Assembly (NCBI GenBank): GCA_008360975.2
Contig: CM039187.1
Span: 19,187,495-19,251,494 of the forward strand
Origin: Lichenostomus cassidix
Lineage: Eukaryota > Chordata > Aves > Passeriformes > Meliphagidae
Direction: 5' to 3'
Length of the DNA: 64,000 nucleotides
Shown: piece after piece, positions 50,101-62,641 of the stretch
Layout of the letters: the number at the start of each line of letters is the position of its first letter
How positions within the stretch are numbered: the stretch's first letter is position 1
Translations under genes and position numbers: made by a program
The notes under the pieces: generated by a model
Seen by the model: the letters and a program-made list of their open reading frames with translations, nothing else
What the model was told of the DNA's origin: nothing
Database searches by the model: none

Positions 50101-53100
50101 AGTCCTGTGGGTTGCTGAGCCCTTCATTCCCTGGAGTGAGCTGTGGTCCTTACTGATTTACAGAGCAGGAATATGGCATTTGCCTAGTTCCTGAGATCTC
50201 AGCAAGGATGGCTTTTTTTGTCTTTTCTGCTGGGACACCTATGCTGGGCTTAAGGCATGAACCTTGCTGTAATCTGCGGGTACCTTTGCTCACATCCCAT
50301 GCCCCCACCATGCTGCCAGTGCTGCAACCACTCTGGCTTCTAATCTCATTCTGATCTCTTCATTGTGGTGTTTTTGGCAACCCAAATTCCCCACCCAGGC
50401 CTGAGAATTTAACATCAGCACATTTGCATGACTGATCAGATTTGTCTCGCTTCTGTGACGACATTGTTTCTATGGAAAATTAATGGATTCTCACGTTGTA
50501 TTTTTAATGGCTGAAACCACCTCCCTGCCCACCCTCCCATCCCTGAGCTTTCAGAGGGGAAATCTGTAAACAGCTCAAACTAGCTATCCTCCATAAATAG
50601 CTCCCATTTCTTTCCTGCCTGCTGTCCGTTTCTTTTTTCACTTCCAACAGTGCTGCAACATTCCTCTCCTGGTGTTGGTGGATAAAGAACAATGAGTAAA
50701 ATGAGCCTATGTTTGCTTTCCTTGTCTGGCCCTTGAATAGATGTGATCTATCATGAACTGCTTCCTTTCATTCAGGACCATGTGGTTTTAAATTGTCAGC
50801 CTGCCTTAGAGTTTGTTCCAAGCAGGCCTGCTTTGCTACCTTCCTTTTTTGAGGATGCAGCTCAGTTCATGGCTCTGCTCCTGTTCGTTTTTGCAATGAG
50901 CCAATTTCTTTTGGGGGTGGGTGGGTGGCAGTTAACTTCCCACCTGTTTGGGGTCACCCATCCTCCTGTTGCAGTGCTTGGGGTGAGAACAGTGAAGTTT
51001 TGACACCTGTGTGTGTCTGGCCACCTGAAGGAAAAACATCCCTCCCCCAACGATGCAATTTGAGATGAAGTGTCCTCAGTGAGGGGACAGTGCTTAGCCA
51101 TTGAACCATTCCAAATGAAATTAGAAGAGTTTTAGTATTAAATTTTCTTCTGTCTTCTCTAAGGTTATGTTTCTCAGCTTAATTTTGAGGAATAAATCCA
51201 GGGCAAGTCCCATGGTATGGAAATTATCTGAGGAAAAGGTCTGACCTGGATGGTCTCCTCCCAGAAGACTGGAGCTGCTGGCCGTAAGGTTCAGAAAGTC
51301 TTGTGGGAGAGCTGCTGAGGGGCATGCAATATTTTAGCTCAAGGTCTCCTAACTCATGGTAACAAAACCACTAGCGATGAACAAGAGCCTGAATTCCTGA
51401 GACAGAATCTGCTGGCAGCCAGTCTCTGTGTTTGTCCTTGAGGTGATGCTGCACTAAGGTGATCCCTTTCCACTCTTAGCCTTAAATGGTTGACTGGTGA
51501 AAGTCAGGGCCTGGGGTCCCCCACAAGGCAAAGGAGGAGGTCCTTTTAAGAGAGCCCCTTCCATTACTGCACAGCTGGGCTGTGCTTGGTTTTCCTTGCC
51601 CTGGGGTATGCTTGCTGCTAAAGATCCTATTTTCAGCCCCACAAACCCAAGGTGCGGTGAGGTCTCTTGCTGAGAGTAGGTGAAGTTGTTGGGTACCTCA
51701 ACTGAGCTTTTGCTCCTCACTTCTGGTTTTAGGTCCAGATACCTGCAGTACCAAACCAGCTTGGTACCTCACCTAGGAGGTCATGTTTGCCAGCAGAATA
51801 GTGCTTTGGTAATTGAGATACACTGCTACAAATGGCAGGCAGGAAACTACAGGGAGCTGATCTGTTAGTTACTTAGGACAAAAACATTGTCAGGTTTTTA
51901 GGCAAAAAGGATGAAGGTATGGAAATGAGGTGCTTGCTTTGAATTTTCATGGTGGGGGGAGAAAAGGGGTAAAGAGAGAATCTTCTCTGTTGGCAGAGGC
52001 TGGGCTGAAGCAATGGAGTGTGCAAAGTGTTACTTTTCTGGATGTGATTGTTGCTTGGGGCTTTGGATTATATTAGCGTGGAAAAAATGCCTCCAAGGGA
52101 AGGGGCACAAATCACAGCTTGGCCAATAGGGAGGGAAAGAGGACTATAAAACAGAAAATCAATTTAATACTCAGTGGGTGTTTGCAGTGTGCTCACCCTT
52201 CCTTCAAATTGCCAAAGGAAAGATTAATTAAAGTTATATTGAGCAGCAAAAATGATGGAGGGGGTGAGATGGGGCTTATGTAGTTCAGCTTTCTCCATAA
52301 TTAATTGACAAAAGCATTCTTGGATTTCATTACCCAGAAACTTGCCATCTCCTGCTCTTAAAGGGCAGCTGAAGCAATACTGGATTTCCAAGTCAGCATT
52401 GCTGCCTTGCAGGTTGAGCTAACAAGGGTCACTTCATAGGCACTTGGGAAAAGGGCTTCCTCTGTCAAATAGTGCCACTATGGTATTTATGGGTCGTATC
52501 ATTTAGGATCAGACCACAAAGTCCTTTTATCTGGTTATGGTTTTGTAAGTAAGGTTGAGAGCTGTATGCACTGTGAGGTGCAGGTGTCAGCAGGGGATGG
52601 TGATAACTTTTTTAGGTCTCTTGTCTCTTCTGACTTTATTTAACCAGAACAACTTTAGAGCAGGGGGTGACAAAAGCTGTTGGAACACCATGGCCACGGT
52701 GTAATGGACAGAATCCAGGAAAGGTACCTGTGTCCTTCAGACAGCAGGAGGGGGCCAGGGTTGCCTGGTCAGGAAACCCAAGTGAATTGCTGAGCTTGCA
52801 TTCACTTGCAAGGGAGTGAGGTCTCCAAGTGAATTTAACTGCTTTTGGGGTAGCATTGAGGATGTTTGTCTGTCTGTGTTAGGGGGTGGGGATCAAATTA
52901 CATGTGTTTGTGAGCCCATAATAGCTTCTCCCTCAAGTCTGTTTCCTGCCTACATAAAAAATGTGTCCAAGAGGCACTCTGCAGACTGTTCAGCTTTCAG
53001 GGGGAAACATTCAGAGATGCACAGCCAGATCCCTATCTGGTGTCAGCATTGCCATGGAACTTGCATTGCCACCTAGAGCAAAAACCAGAGTATTATGAAG

Positions 53101-56100
53101 CTTACACACTCAATTTACTTCCGATGGGAACAGGAGAGGGGGTTAAGCCAGTTGCTTGGGTTTTGCACCCCACATTACAGGGCAGCAACTTCCTTAAACC
53201 TCTAAGGTGCTCTGAAGTAGTGGGCAACAGACATCCATCCCCCTGCAGCGCTCTCTGATGAAGGTGCAGGTGTTTAACCATTTCAGGGCCCGTAGAGGGA
53301 GCTGCATTGCTGCTTGTGGCATGGCTTTCCAGCCGCCTCTGGCATGGATTTCCAGCTCTGTGTGTTCACATATGCCCTCCTGCAATGCTCGTTTTACCAG
53401 GAGAGGGTTTATAAAATGTTGGATTGGTGTGACTGCCATGTCGAAGTGGAAAAGATGAAGACTTAGAGTGAGGAAGTAACCAGCAGCAGGAGAGTTGTGA
53501 CTTTTAAAATGAAAATACCTTTTTCCTAACCTGATTTTGGCGAGCTCTGTTGCTCAATTCCTGGTTAAAATAACATGTATTCAGGCCAGGGAGAGCAAAG
53601 CTGTATAGGTTCACTTGTGTGTTTGCAGTTTTGAACAAACTCAAGCCCAAGGTATTTATTTGTTCCTGTATTGTCACCTTCCTGGACAGGAAATCCATTG
53701 AATATGAATAAAAAGTTCTGGCCTAATTGGGTCTCCTGCAGATCACTTCCAAAGAGAGGGTGCTTTGGGAGCACTACACATGATAATTTGGGCAGTTTAG
53801 GTTTCTGCAGAAGTCTGAATAGGGATTTGGACTCTGATTCCCAGGAGATTTTGATGTTTTTGAAATACTTGTTGCCATTTAGAGGCAGACCATGTTCCTT
53901 GACGTTCCTACACAAACTGAGAGCAATTTCTGAGCACAAAATGTGCTCCCTGGACAGGGGAACTTCCCACTGAAGACTGAATCACCAAGTCCCTATTGCC
54001 AGGAAACCCCACTTATGCCAGACACCAGCTGTGACTCCAAACACCCTTGCTGAGTGGAGCTGGTTACCACTAGAGCCTCCATGGCAGCTTATCCCCAAAG
54101 CTGGCCAGTGGGAAACTTCTGATCATTCCTACTGAGGAGAGACAAACAGATCTGGATGAAAACATAAAGGCTGAATGTAGCCGTTTTGATGCTTTTCTTT
54201 TACTAACTGCTTGCTTCCCATCTTCCTTTGTCAAGTGTTTGATGCTCACGATCTGGCCCTATTTCCAAATTGTTGGTCTGTGATTTTTTTCTCTCTCATC
54301 TTAAACTGGTTTCTGCCTTATTTTGAGGCTTTGCTTTCCCTTCTGACACAGTTGTTACTTTGCCTTGAGGAATGTATTGAGTTTTTGTTTAAGGTATAAA
54401 TCTTAGCATACTTCAGAATATTGTTCTGTGGGTTCCTGTGCCAGCAGGAGGTTCAGCAACAGACCTGTCTTCCTGCGAGGAAAGAATATGGAGGTGCTGG
54501 GAACTCACTTTGATCTGCTGATTTATTTTCTTATTGTTAGACTGCAAAGTGTTAGCTGTAATGAGAGCGTGGCCAGCCCTGAATGTTAAATCTCCCACCA
54601 CTCAGACCTGTCAGGCTGGGAAGCATTCAGCACACGCTCAAAAATAACTTGGTGTGTTTTTCCCAGTGCGTGAGGAGTTGTATTGCTGTTTGCCAGGAGG
54701 TGGGATGTGTTACTGTGTCCACAGATGCCCAGCAGACCTTACCAGGTGCTCCTGTCGCTCAGGTGGGAGGGACATTGTTTTTCTCTTGTACTGTTTGGAT
54801 ATGATACAGTGAAGTCTAGAACAAAAGGAACTAATTGGTGCTCTAGGACATTTCCATAATGTAGATGATGAAGAGCAGAGATCTGGGTGGGGGCAGAGAT
54901 TGTGTCTTAGAAATGCACATGTGATTGATCTCGTGGGTGGGTTCAGAGCACATCCTGGGTTTGCACTGTGAGGCACAAAGAGAGAGTGTGGCTTATCACT
55001 TGGGTGACACAGCTGAGTGTGTGTCAGGCAGGCTGGGTCAGTTTGCTGCCTGTGATGCTCATGGAACTGGAGATGTCAAGGTTAATTGTGCAAGCACTTC
55101 TTCCTTGTATATTATGTACTGGCACAAGTCATGAAGTACTTCTGCTTGGGAACCCAGCTATTACCTACACACAGGGGTTGTGAACACTGGTGAAAACTGA
55201 ATTTCGACTGTGAGTATTGATGAAACAAATCTGAGGCAGCTGTTAGGGTTCACATTGCTCTTTGTTTAACCTGCCCATTGCTGTATGCAGCTCAAAAAGA
55301 GCTGCAAAACTGTGTTAGAACTCTGCTAGAAGGACTGAAAGGAAATCTGTCAGTGTGAATTCAGCTGTGAATTCAGACAAGATTCTTGAGCCGATGGCAC
55401 ACACATCTTAGTGTGACCCCAGAGAAAGACACCCCTTTGGCTCAAATTGGAAGACAGTCCTCAGTCTAGGTTCAGATCCCACTCAGCACTTAAAATCTGC
55501 CATTGTTTAATAAAAGCTTCAGATGGTGAAAGAGTCTGTGTTTGAGGTAGAGTGGGATGGAGGGAGCTTTCCTGGCAGGCAGGGTATGCATGTATCCAAA
55601 GCCTCTCTTTCCATCCGTATATGTCTCAGCTGGTTCTTATCAGTGCTAGAGGGAAAATTGCAGTGGTCTTCCACAGTATGCAGAGGGTGTCTGCTTTGCT
55701 GATCCCTGTCCTCAGGGTAAACCTATGTCCTATATTGATGCTGGAATAGGGGCTTCCTGGCAACAGTTTGTGGCAGGCAAATGGATGAAAGGTTTGCTCC
55801 AACTTGGTGGCTGAAGATCAGTTCAAACACAGACACTGGGTGATGTTTCTCAAGTATGGAGTTATATTCTTCTGCCAGCTCAAGTGGCTCCTGTACTAGT
55901 AGAAGCTTGGAGCTGAGTGTGGTGAAGGTGAAGAATACCCATCCCCAGGAATTTGTCTTGAAATGTTAGAGATCAGTCTGATTTTAACAAATTGCAGTAG
56001 TACATTTTAGTTTGAGATGTATTTTTAGGAACAATAATATTTAGTTTTCTGTCTGAATACCATAAGCTTCTTTTGATGATTTATTCTTTTTCGTACTTGT

Positions 56101-59100
56101 CTTTGAAGGAGAGAAAAAGCCCAGAAAGTTCAAGATTTTCATGGAAAATGAAAGTTTTAAATGGTTGTGAACACTTCTGTATTGAGTTCTCATGAGAGAT
56201 AGCAAATTTATTTTTCTCCCCAGAAATAAGACTGTGCTACTCAGAATCAGGGAAAGGAGAAAATGCAAGTGGGGAATAGGAGAAGGGTGGTCTTAGGGGG
56301 AAAAAAGCAGGTTGGATGTGATTTGCAGGGAAGAGTGGTGAAGTTCTTAGAAGGAAGATGCTTTGTGCTGTCACATTGAGGGGGGCTCCCAAAAATGTTA
56401 CTGTGGAAAATGAGGACTGTAAAGACATTGATGATTTTGGGCCCTGGTTGTGGGGGAAGCACCTGGAAAAACTGTTGTGCATGTCCCCTGCCCAGAAGGA
56501 GGTGTTCTCCATCCCAGTGCCACCAGCCACACTTTCCTGGTGTCATGGCACCTCTGTGCTCAGTACACAATTCAGACATCAGCATGTGGACTGTTTTCCT
56601 GTGGGAGAAATGTGCTGAGAATGCAGACAGCTTGCCAGGCTGCTTTTCTCATTTTGGTGCTGAATTTGTTTGTTGAACACAGTCATCCTTCCGCTTTGCC
56701 TAGCAGACAAATGCTGTCTGATTGCATATACTGGGGGGTGGTTAGGTTCAGCATTTGGTGGTTGGTGCAGGTTACTAGCCCAGTGTAGAAGCAAAGTCCC
56801 ACATATTGGCTCCATCAACCTCAATAAGAGCTGCTCTGTTCTTACTATCCAGAGCGATTAATGCATTTTCTCAAAGAAAAGCTGGCATGCTGTTGCACTG
56901 TGTGTTAAGAGTTTGCACCTGGGTGTACACTACAGCACTCTGCCAAGAGAAACTCTGGTTTCCAAGCTTGTTAGCATGCTGTTTGGGGATTTAAATTTTT
57001 TGTTCGGTTCTTTCGTTTTTGTTTTTTTTTTTGGAAATCCTCCCATATTAAATTAAAAAGGAGAACTTAGTAAAAAGGAGAACTTAGTAAAAGAAATCAG
57101 AAGGGATGATTTGAGATGCTTCATTAGCCAGCAGTCTCTGAACTTGTGACCCTTTATTTTAAAGTATTTGGGCCTTCCTGTGGGACGGCTCCCTCGGGCT
57201 GGAGGCCGGCTTTCAGGCTTGCATGTCTTTAGGGAGGGGCCTTTGACAGCACAGGAGAAGTTGCAGTGTAGCGTTCTCAGCCGGGACTTCCAGCAAGGAA
57301 AGTTGTTCAGCTGGTTGGGGACTGTGATAAATCATGGTTCCCCTGAAGCATGCTGGGACTACAGAGAGCTGGAAATAAATGCTAGGGAAATTCAGCTTTT
57401 GTAGTGGGCTATCTTTCAGGATGATGTATGGCTTTGTAACAGAAAGAGTTCCCTTTGCTACAGCTGGGAGAAAACTGCTGCCTTCCATTGGGAAGGAAAA
57501 CATAACAATTCTGTTGGTGTAAATCCATGCTGCAGGCTTGCCCTGAAAGCTGTGCTTTGGCATGAGCTACCTTAGCCTGAGAAAGACCACTGTGGTACTA
57601 ATGGAAAAGAGAGTGGACTGAGAATCCAGGGTGGTGGCAATTGGTTGGGACAGTAGGCTTGACAAGAGGGTAGGAATGGTGGTGGTAGGTGGCCAATATA
57701 GTAATGACTTCCCAAATGTGACTGGGGAAGGAATTGGATGGCATGGGCTGCCATTTGCATCTCTGCCTCTTGACTGTCACATTGTTCTGGGCAAGTAATT
57801 TCTGTGGATGTATAAAATGTCTTCTCTTCAAATTGCAGTCATGGGAACCTATGTCACTGCTTTCTTCCATTTCCACTTTTAATCCCAATCAGTTTGGGAT
57901 GTTTGTCTGTGCCGGTAGACAAGTTACCTTGTGGGGATCTGCCAGTGTTTTGGGTTCTTCTCTGTTCTGAGTGATGGCTTGGATTGCCCAAGAGCTGGGG
58001 ACAGCCTGAGTTCTGTGTTTGTGCAGCAAACAGAGGTTCTACCCTAGTTATAACTGATGTTAATCTGTGTATGGGTTTGTCTGCACTAACTATGTCCTCT
58101 TCTGGAACTGGATTTTGGTAGCACTGTTAAGGAGACCCAGCCAAAAGGCTGGAGCCAACCTCTCTTGAGGCTGCTGTGGCCAGGTAAACAGAGGGGGACA
58201 GGTTTGTCCAAGGGAAAGGGAGAAGCAGTAGAGTCACCCTCTGCTCATGCCAGGGCTCTGCTGCTTGTAGCAGGCAGTAGCAAGCAAAGACTTCTTGCCA
58301 TGCCCATGTTCCAGACCAGAGACATTGGCAAATGCTATTGTACTGACTGAGGTGCTGAGGTGCAGAACAGAGGAATCAAGTGCTGCATCAGAACCAGCAC
58401 CAAAGAAGAAAACTTTGTCAGAGAAAATTTTGAGTTAACCTTTCTTAATTCAATTGCTACAGATCTGATTGCAGGGTTCTGATATTCAGGCAAAGGTCCA
58501 TATTCCATTTGGTGAGATGACTGGTAAAGCACATTGGTTTCTCAGGCCTGACGTGCTTTGTTCAGTGATGTTCCTAGTGTAGCAATGGGATGTTTCTTCC
58601 CCTCAAGTAATATAAATGTTGACTTAACAAGAGAAGTAAAAATCAATTTCATCAAATCTGGTCACTGTTGCAGACAGTGCCTTAGCATTGTTCCTTGTCT
58701 GTCTGACCAAGTTCTCTTCAACTGTATCATTAATTACTTGCTCTGTTTTTTCTTATTTTTCATCAGCTTATGCTCTTGTATGAGTTTTAAGTGCCCTGTT
58801 TGTAATCTGCTTGTTATCTCTGAAAGATCTGCTAGGCTTGGTCAACTGCCTCATTGCCTGTGTTTATTTTGTTCAAATTCCCAAAATGGTAACTATACAC
58901 TGTGCAGCATCAACTCAGCCAGGATACTCCAGGGGTATAATTTTTTCCACTCAAATGATTTCTGGTCTGTTTCTCTGAGCTGTGAATGTCAAGTGATCAG
59001 TTTGTTTACCTTATTCTACTGACTTCTGACTAAAATGCAAAGATATTTACAAAATTTAAAACTCTGCAAACTTAAATCTAGGGAACTGATCCCCAAGGGG

Positions 59101-59780
59101 ACAAATAGCTGGTGTTTCTCTAGTGAAGTGGACATTGTAGGCTGGCTCTCAGGTTGGATTGAGACCATTGCAATATGTCTGGGTGTATGAGGTCCTGAAG
59201 CCTGCAGCCTTTAGATACACACAGCTGAGCTTGAGTGCTTCACTGTGGTCATCCACTCTTACACACATTCTTAGCTTGGGGATGGTGCAGGTGCAGCATC
59301 TCAGTAAGGATCTGAGCTGTGACTTACCTAGTTCCTTCACAGGAAGTAGGACAATGGTGGTGGTTACCTCTTGTAGGCTTTAATGAGGAGTGAACACCAC
59401 CTGATTGAGCATCACACCTGTATGAATGAGTGGCACAAGGAATCTCAGCTAATCGTCTCATTTTGGTGGATCTGTGCTGTGACTTAGTGTAAGTGCTGTT
59501 GCTTGGCCTCCACTAATGTCCACTCTGTACTTTTAGAAGTAATGTATCAGCCTTTGACCTTTTTCTGGTCCATGAAGTCATTGCCTTTTAGGTGTGATAC
59601 AAGCCAGATAGGAACTATACTTTTCTTCCAAAATAAAAACCAAACTAATTGCACTTTGTTTCTCTCCAGCTGCCTTTTGGGGAGATATCGCTTTAGATGA
59701 AGATGATCTGAAGTTGTTTCAAATAGACAGAACTGTTGACTTAACAAAGCACTCAGATGGCAACGCAAGACACACATCAG
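29037..59780 (+). CDS. TLL2: TLL2, first two coding exons (rest outside window)
   Basis: This is the 5' part of tolloid-like 2, a secreted zinc metalloprotease of the astacin/BMP1 group that processes extracellular matrix and TGF-beta family regulators. Joined exons are 29037-29187 and 59670-59780. The split codon gives [20 protein letters not shown], the conserved prodomain start shared by BMP1, TLL1 and TLL2. DEDDLKLF fits TLL2 better than BMP1 (DEEDL) or TLL1 (DEDLN). Position directly after TM9SF3 on the same strand also supports TLL2, since the pair is adjacent in human. The catalytic HExxH astacin, CUB and EGF domains lie beyond the window. No frameshift is seen. Confidence 0.95.
36486..36501 (+). 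repeat. Poly-T run of 16
   Basis: A simple T tract lies inside TLL2 intron 1. No target-site duplication or element body is visible beside it. Confidence 0.85.
47365..47564 (+). mobile_element. CR1 LINE 3' fragment
   Basis: The segment carries the diagnostic CR1 3' region in forward orientation: GTGGAACAGGTTGCCCAGAG, then AGGTCAGGTTGGATG, TCTTTCCAACCCAGACC and a terminal TCTATGAGTCTGAT, a decayed form of the family's short 3' repeat. It is about 200 bases, heavily 5'-truncated and diverged from the consensus I remember. CR1 is a non-LTR retrotransposon abundant in birds and reptiles. This copy cannot encode its reverse transcriptase. Confidence 0.92.
49878..49891 (+). repeat. Poly-T run of 14
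   Basis: A T tract within a T-rich and GTTT-rich stretch at about 49780-49900. It is simple-sequence DNA only. Confidence 0.85.
55354..55376 (+). repeat. 12-bp tandem duplication
   Basis: TGTGAATTCAGC is followed directly by TGTGAATTCAGA, so nearly two copies of a 12-bp unit, each holding a GAATTC site. Confidence 0.85.
57054..57087 (+). repeat. Perfect 17-bp tandem duplication
   Basis: The unit TAAAAAGGAGAACTTAG occurs twice head to tail without mismatch, then begins a third time (TAAAAG). Perfect identity in an intron suggests a recent slippage event. Confidence 0.95.
58558..59022 (+). other. Unassigned open frame of 154 codons before TLL2 exon 2
   Basis: A frame open for 154 codons in intron 1 begins with TTG; its first ATG is about ten codons in. 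It is rich in Cys, Ser and Phe, with a hydrophobic run ([12 protein letters not shown]) and repeated Cys-x-x-Cys-like spacing. It resembles no family I know. It is AT-rich, with no start context, and most likely a chance frame. Confidence 0.12.
59670..59780 (+). CDS. TLL2: TLL2 exon 2: conserved prodomain segment
   Basis: After TTTCTCTCCAG the exon reads [20 protein letters not shown], then [17 protein letters not shown], ending at a GTAAGG donor with one base of a split Gly codon. The length (111 bases) and phase match a BMP1/tolloid second exon. Downstream of this segment the prodomain diverges between family members. Confidence 0.96.
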
Positions 59781-62641
59781 GTAAGGGCAGTCCTGGGGTG
59801 GTGATGCCTTCTTTCACCTGGTTTTGTCCTTAGGGGATGAGGACTTCCATTTCCCTTGTGATGCTGTTCCCATAGCCAGGGCAGTGCATGCAGAGCTTAG
59901 TTATGGCACTGAGGGTGGGATCCAACTCTGAACTTTGTTAAATAAAAAACAAGTCACAATTTGATGTAGCCAAACCCTATCTTGTCTAAGGGAGATTTTC
60001 AGACTTACATCATTGGTCTCTTTCTATGAGGAAATACCTTTTTGCCAATTTGGAAGAAAATGTGTTTGAATTTCTGCTACTCAGTTTTGGTGGAAATTCT
60101 GACTCTTATTGTGCTCCTTTTTCTTTCACTGTATGATCTTAATGGAATAACACATTTTTTTCAGCTGTCAACCTAGTAAAACCCACTGCTGTCTTACATA
60201 CAGACTGTTCTAGAAGTGGTATTATAATTGAAATAGGTTAACAATTGTGTTGATTTTCCATAAAGTGTGTGCTCATTTTGTCCCCCTGCACAATTATAAT
60301 GTATGCTCAGTCTCATGCCAGACCAAAGGTGTTTCTTGACTCAGGAGCTCTGACTGGACTCCAGCTCTAACAGTCTCTGAAATGCTCTGCAGCTGGTTCA
60401 GAGCGCTCCCCACAGTGTTGTTCCCTTTACTTCACTTTATGCTGTAAGAGAGAAATTGCTGGAAGTCTGAGCTTTGAGAGACACCAGAGGGACTGGAGAC
60501 AGAGCAGGTCAGAACAAACTTCTTTTCTGTTTTCTTTGCTGTTCTGCCTCTAGATTAGCAAGTAGGGTGAGAGGTTGGGTAGAGGCAGAAATCCCTGAAA
60601 TTGTATATTCACCTGACTCAGCTCATATATTATTTGACAGCATTGGTGGCTGGTTCTCTTTCCTTGTAACTGCCTAGCATCAGCTTCAGAGCATCTAAGC
60701 ACTGTGTAGGTCTGGTTCTGGGGTGGAGTGGTCCAGCATCCGTTTGGGATGAGTGTGAAAGATGACGCATCCAACACAGGCATATTTAGTTGTCAACATA
60801 ACTGATTAAACTCATGCAGGTGCTGAAATTCTGGATAGAGAAGGGCTGTCCAATTCTTCAGATTATGGGTAGCTCCCTGGAAATGCCATTGTCCTGCATT
60901 GTCACGTCACTTAGCCCATTCATATCATGCTTTGCGCTGTCACACATTCTTAGGTGATAGGTTATTAGGAGCAGGTTGCCTTCAGAGCAGAAGATATATC
61001 AGAAAATGAGGACTAAGTGGGACAGGCAGCATGAATCTCTTTTACATCCCTTTGTTGGTTCCTGAAGTTAGATGAGGACACTACTGGGAAAGCAAAGTGG
61101 GATGATGTTTGAATGTATCAGTTTTCTGTGGTAACTTTTTTAGTTGTCATGTCTAGCACATTTATTTTACTTGGTACTAGTGCCAGACCTGTGCCATCTG
61201 GAAAATGACGTGGATTTTATAACTCACATCTGTATAGTGTAATGTAGGGACTGATCTCTTACAACCATGGCTCATGCCATGTGGTTGGACCAGTCTCTTC
61301 CTCGCACTTTTTACTGGGGCGTCATACAACACTTTGTCTTTGGTGAATGGAGTTGTCACCTCACTCGCTTGCCTTTGTCCTCATCTCTGGCAGGTTTCAT
61401 TTGTACCCCTGGGAGTGCAGCTGACAAATGGGCAGCCCCTGTGACTGTGATGCTTTCAGCAGAGCACGCACAGATGGATCTCTATGGTCACCTGCCCTCT
61501 CAGGGGCTCTCTGCAGGGGCAGGAAGGGTTGATTCTTCTCCTGTGGGGCTTGCTTGACACTCATGTGTATTGTAAGAGGGTGGTCTCTTCAGCATAGTGA
61601 GAATTGGGCTTCATTCTTCCCTGGGAGAAAATCCTACTCCCTGCTTTATTTCCAGTGGGAAGAATGCAACCTCTGTACAGAAACAGCCTAAGACCTTTTA
61701 TGAATGGAACCCCTTGAATTATAACATTTCAGAGTTTCCTAAAGCTGTTAATCGGATTAGTTGTATAGTGGAGGAAGTACTTAATACGTATATACAGACA
61801 CACAGGCTCTTCGTATCTGGGAGCTGCAGTTTTGAGCATGTTATTAGGCCAGGAATTCTTCTTGCCCAGTGTTGATCCCTTGTTCCCAGAAGATGCTGTC
61901 CAGCTGGGAGAACTGAAAATTGTGCCATTAGACACTGGTGGGCTGTTTATAGGTGTACACCCTAATAGCTTGTGTGGAGCATCTGCAGCTGTAAGGCTCT
62001 GCAGGAAGAATGAGGTTCCCATGTTCTTTGGGGTGATGGGTTCTCTGGATCCAATAACATTGTGCTGCTTTAGGGAAAGCTTTGCCTTGGCTGGGAAAGG
62101 CAGAGACTGTCAGATGTTTCAAGTTTTTTCCTTCTTCACCCTCTTCCAGTTGTTGTCTAGAAAATAGCTAGGTACTTCTCTGGGTCCTTGAGGGAGAGGT
62201 GCAGGGAATCTGAAAACTGTTTGGATTCTGCTACAGATCTCTGTCCTGAGCTTAATTTCACAGCATGAGTGTGCTCCAGGCTTGTTTTTTCCATTAATTT
62301 CCTGCTTGCAGAAATGCCATAGTCATTTCTCAGAACCTGAAAATTCATGATCCTGCTTGAGAGTGGGATGCCTTGAGATTCAGTGTTTCCAAGCATTTTC
62401 TCAGCAAATACTTGAGTTAGTGTTTTATTCCTGGTACCTGAAAGCAATAGACCAAATAGCATTATTTCCTCGGTGAAGTCACAGAGCAGGATCATGTTTC
62501 TTTCCCTCTGAGAGATACTGTCTCGGAGCTCTCTGGCAATCCCCTCAAAGACTGCTCATTGTGGCTAGCACAGGTCTTTCCCATGACAACTTTCTCCTGT
62601 GTTTTATAAACAAAGATAAAGTTTGGATGTTATTAAAACAG

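Larger units (their letters stand above)
29188..59669 (+). other. TLL2: TLL2 intron 1 (about 30.5 kb)
   Basis: This large first intron has a GTAGGG donor and a TTTCTCTCCAG acceptor. It contains one CR1 LINE fragment (47365-47564), several T-runs, a 17-bp tandem duplication at 57054 and a few patches dense in transcription-factor-like motifs. Many open frames of 60-165 codons occur on both strands; none resembles a known protein. No tRNA or other RNA gene was recognised. Confidence 0.85.

Noticed and set aside
56237..56824. Cluster of overlapping open frames of 81-112 codons on both strands
   Set aside because: All frames are stop-poor because of local composition. None has a recognisable motif, and they overlap each other fully.
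61267..61557. Possible TLL2 exon 3 after a TCTCTGGCAG acceptor-like site at about 61393
   Set aside because: The frame reads GFICTPGSAADKWAAP and then stops with TGA. It does not resemble the tolloid prodomain or the RxxR-type cleavage region and has no clear donor.
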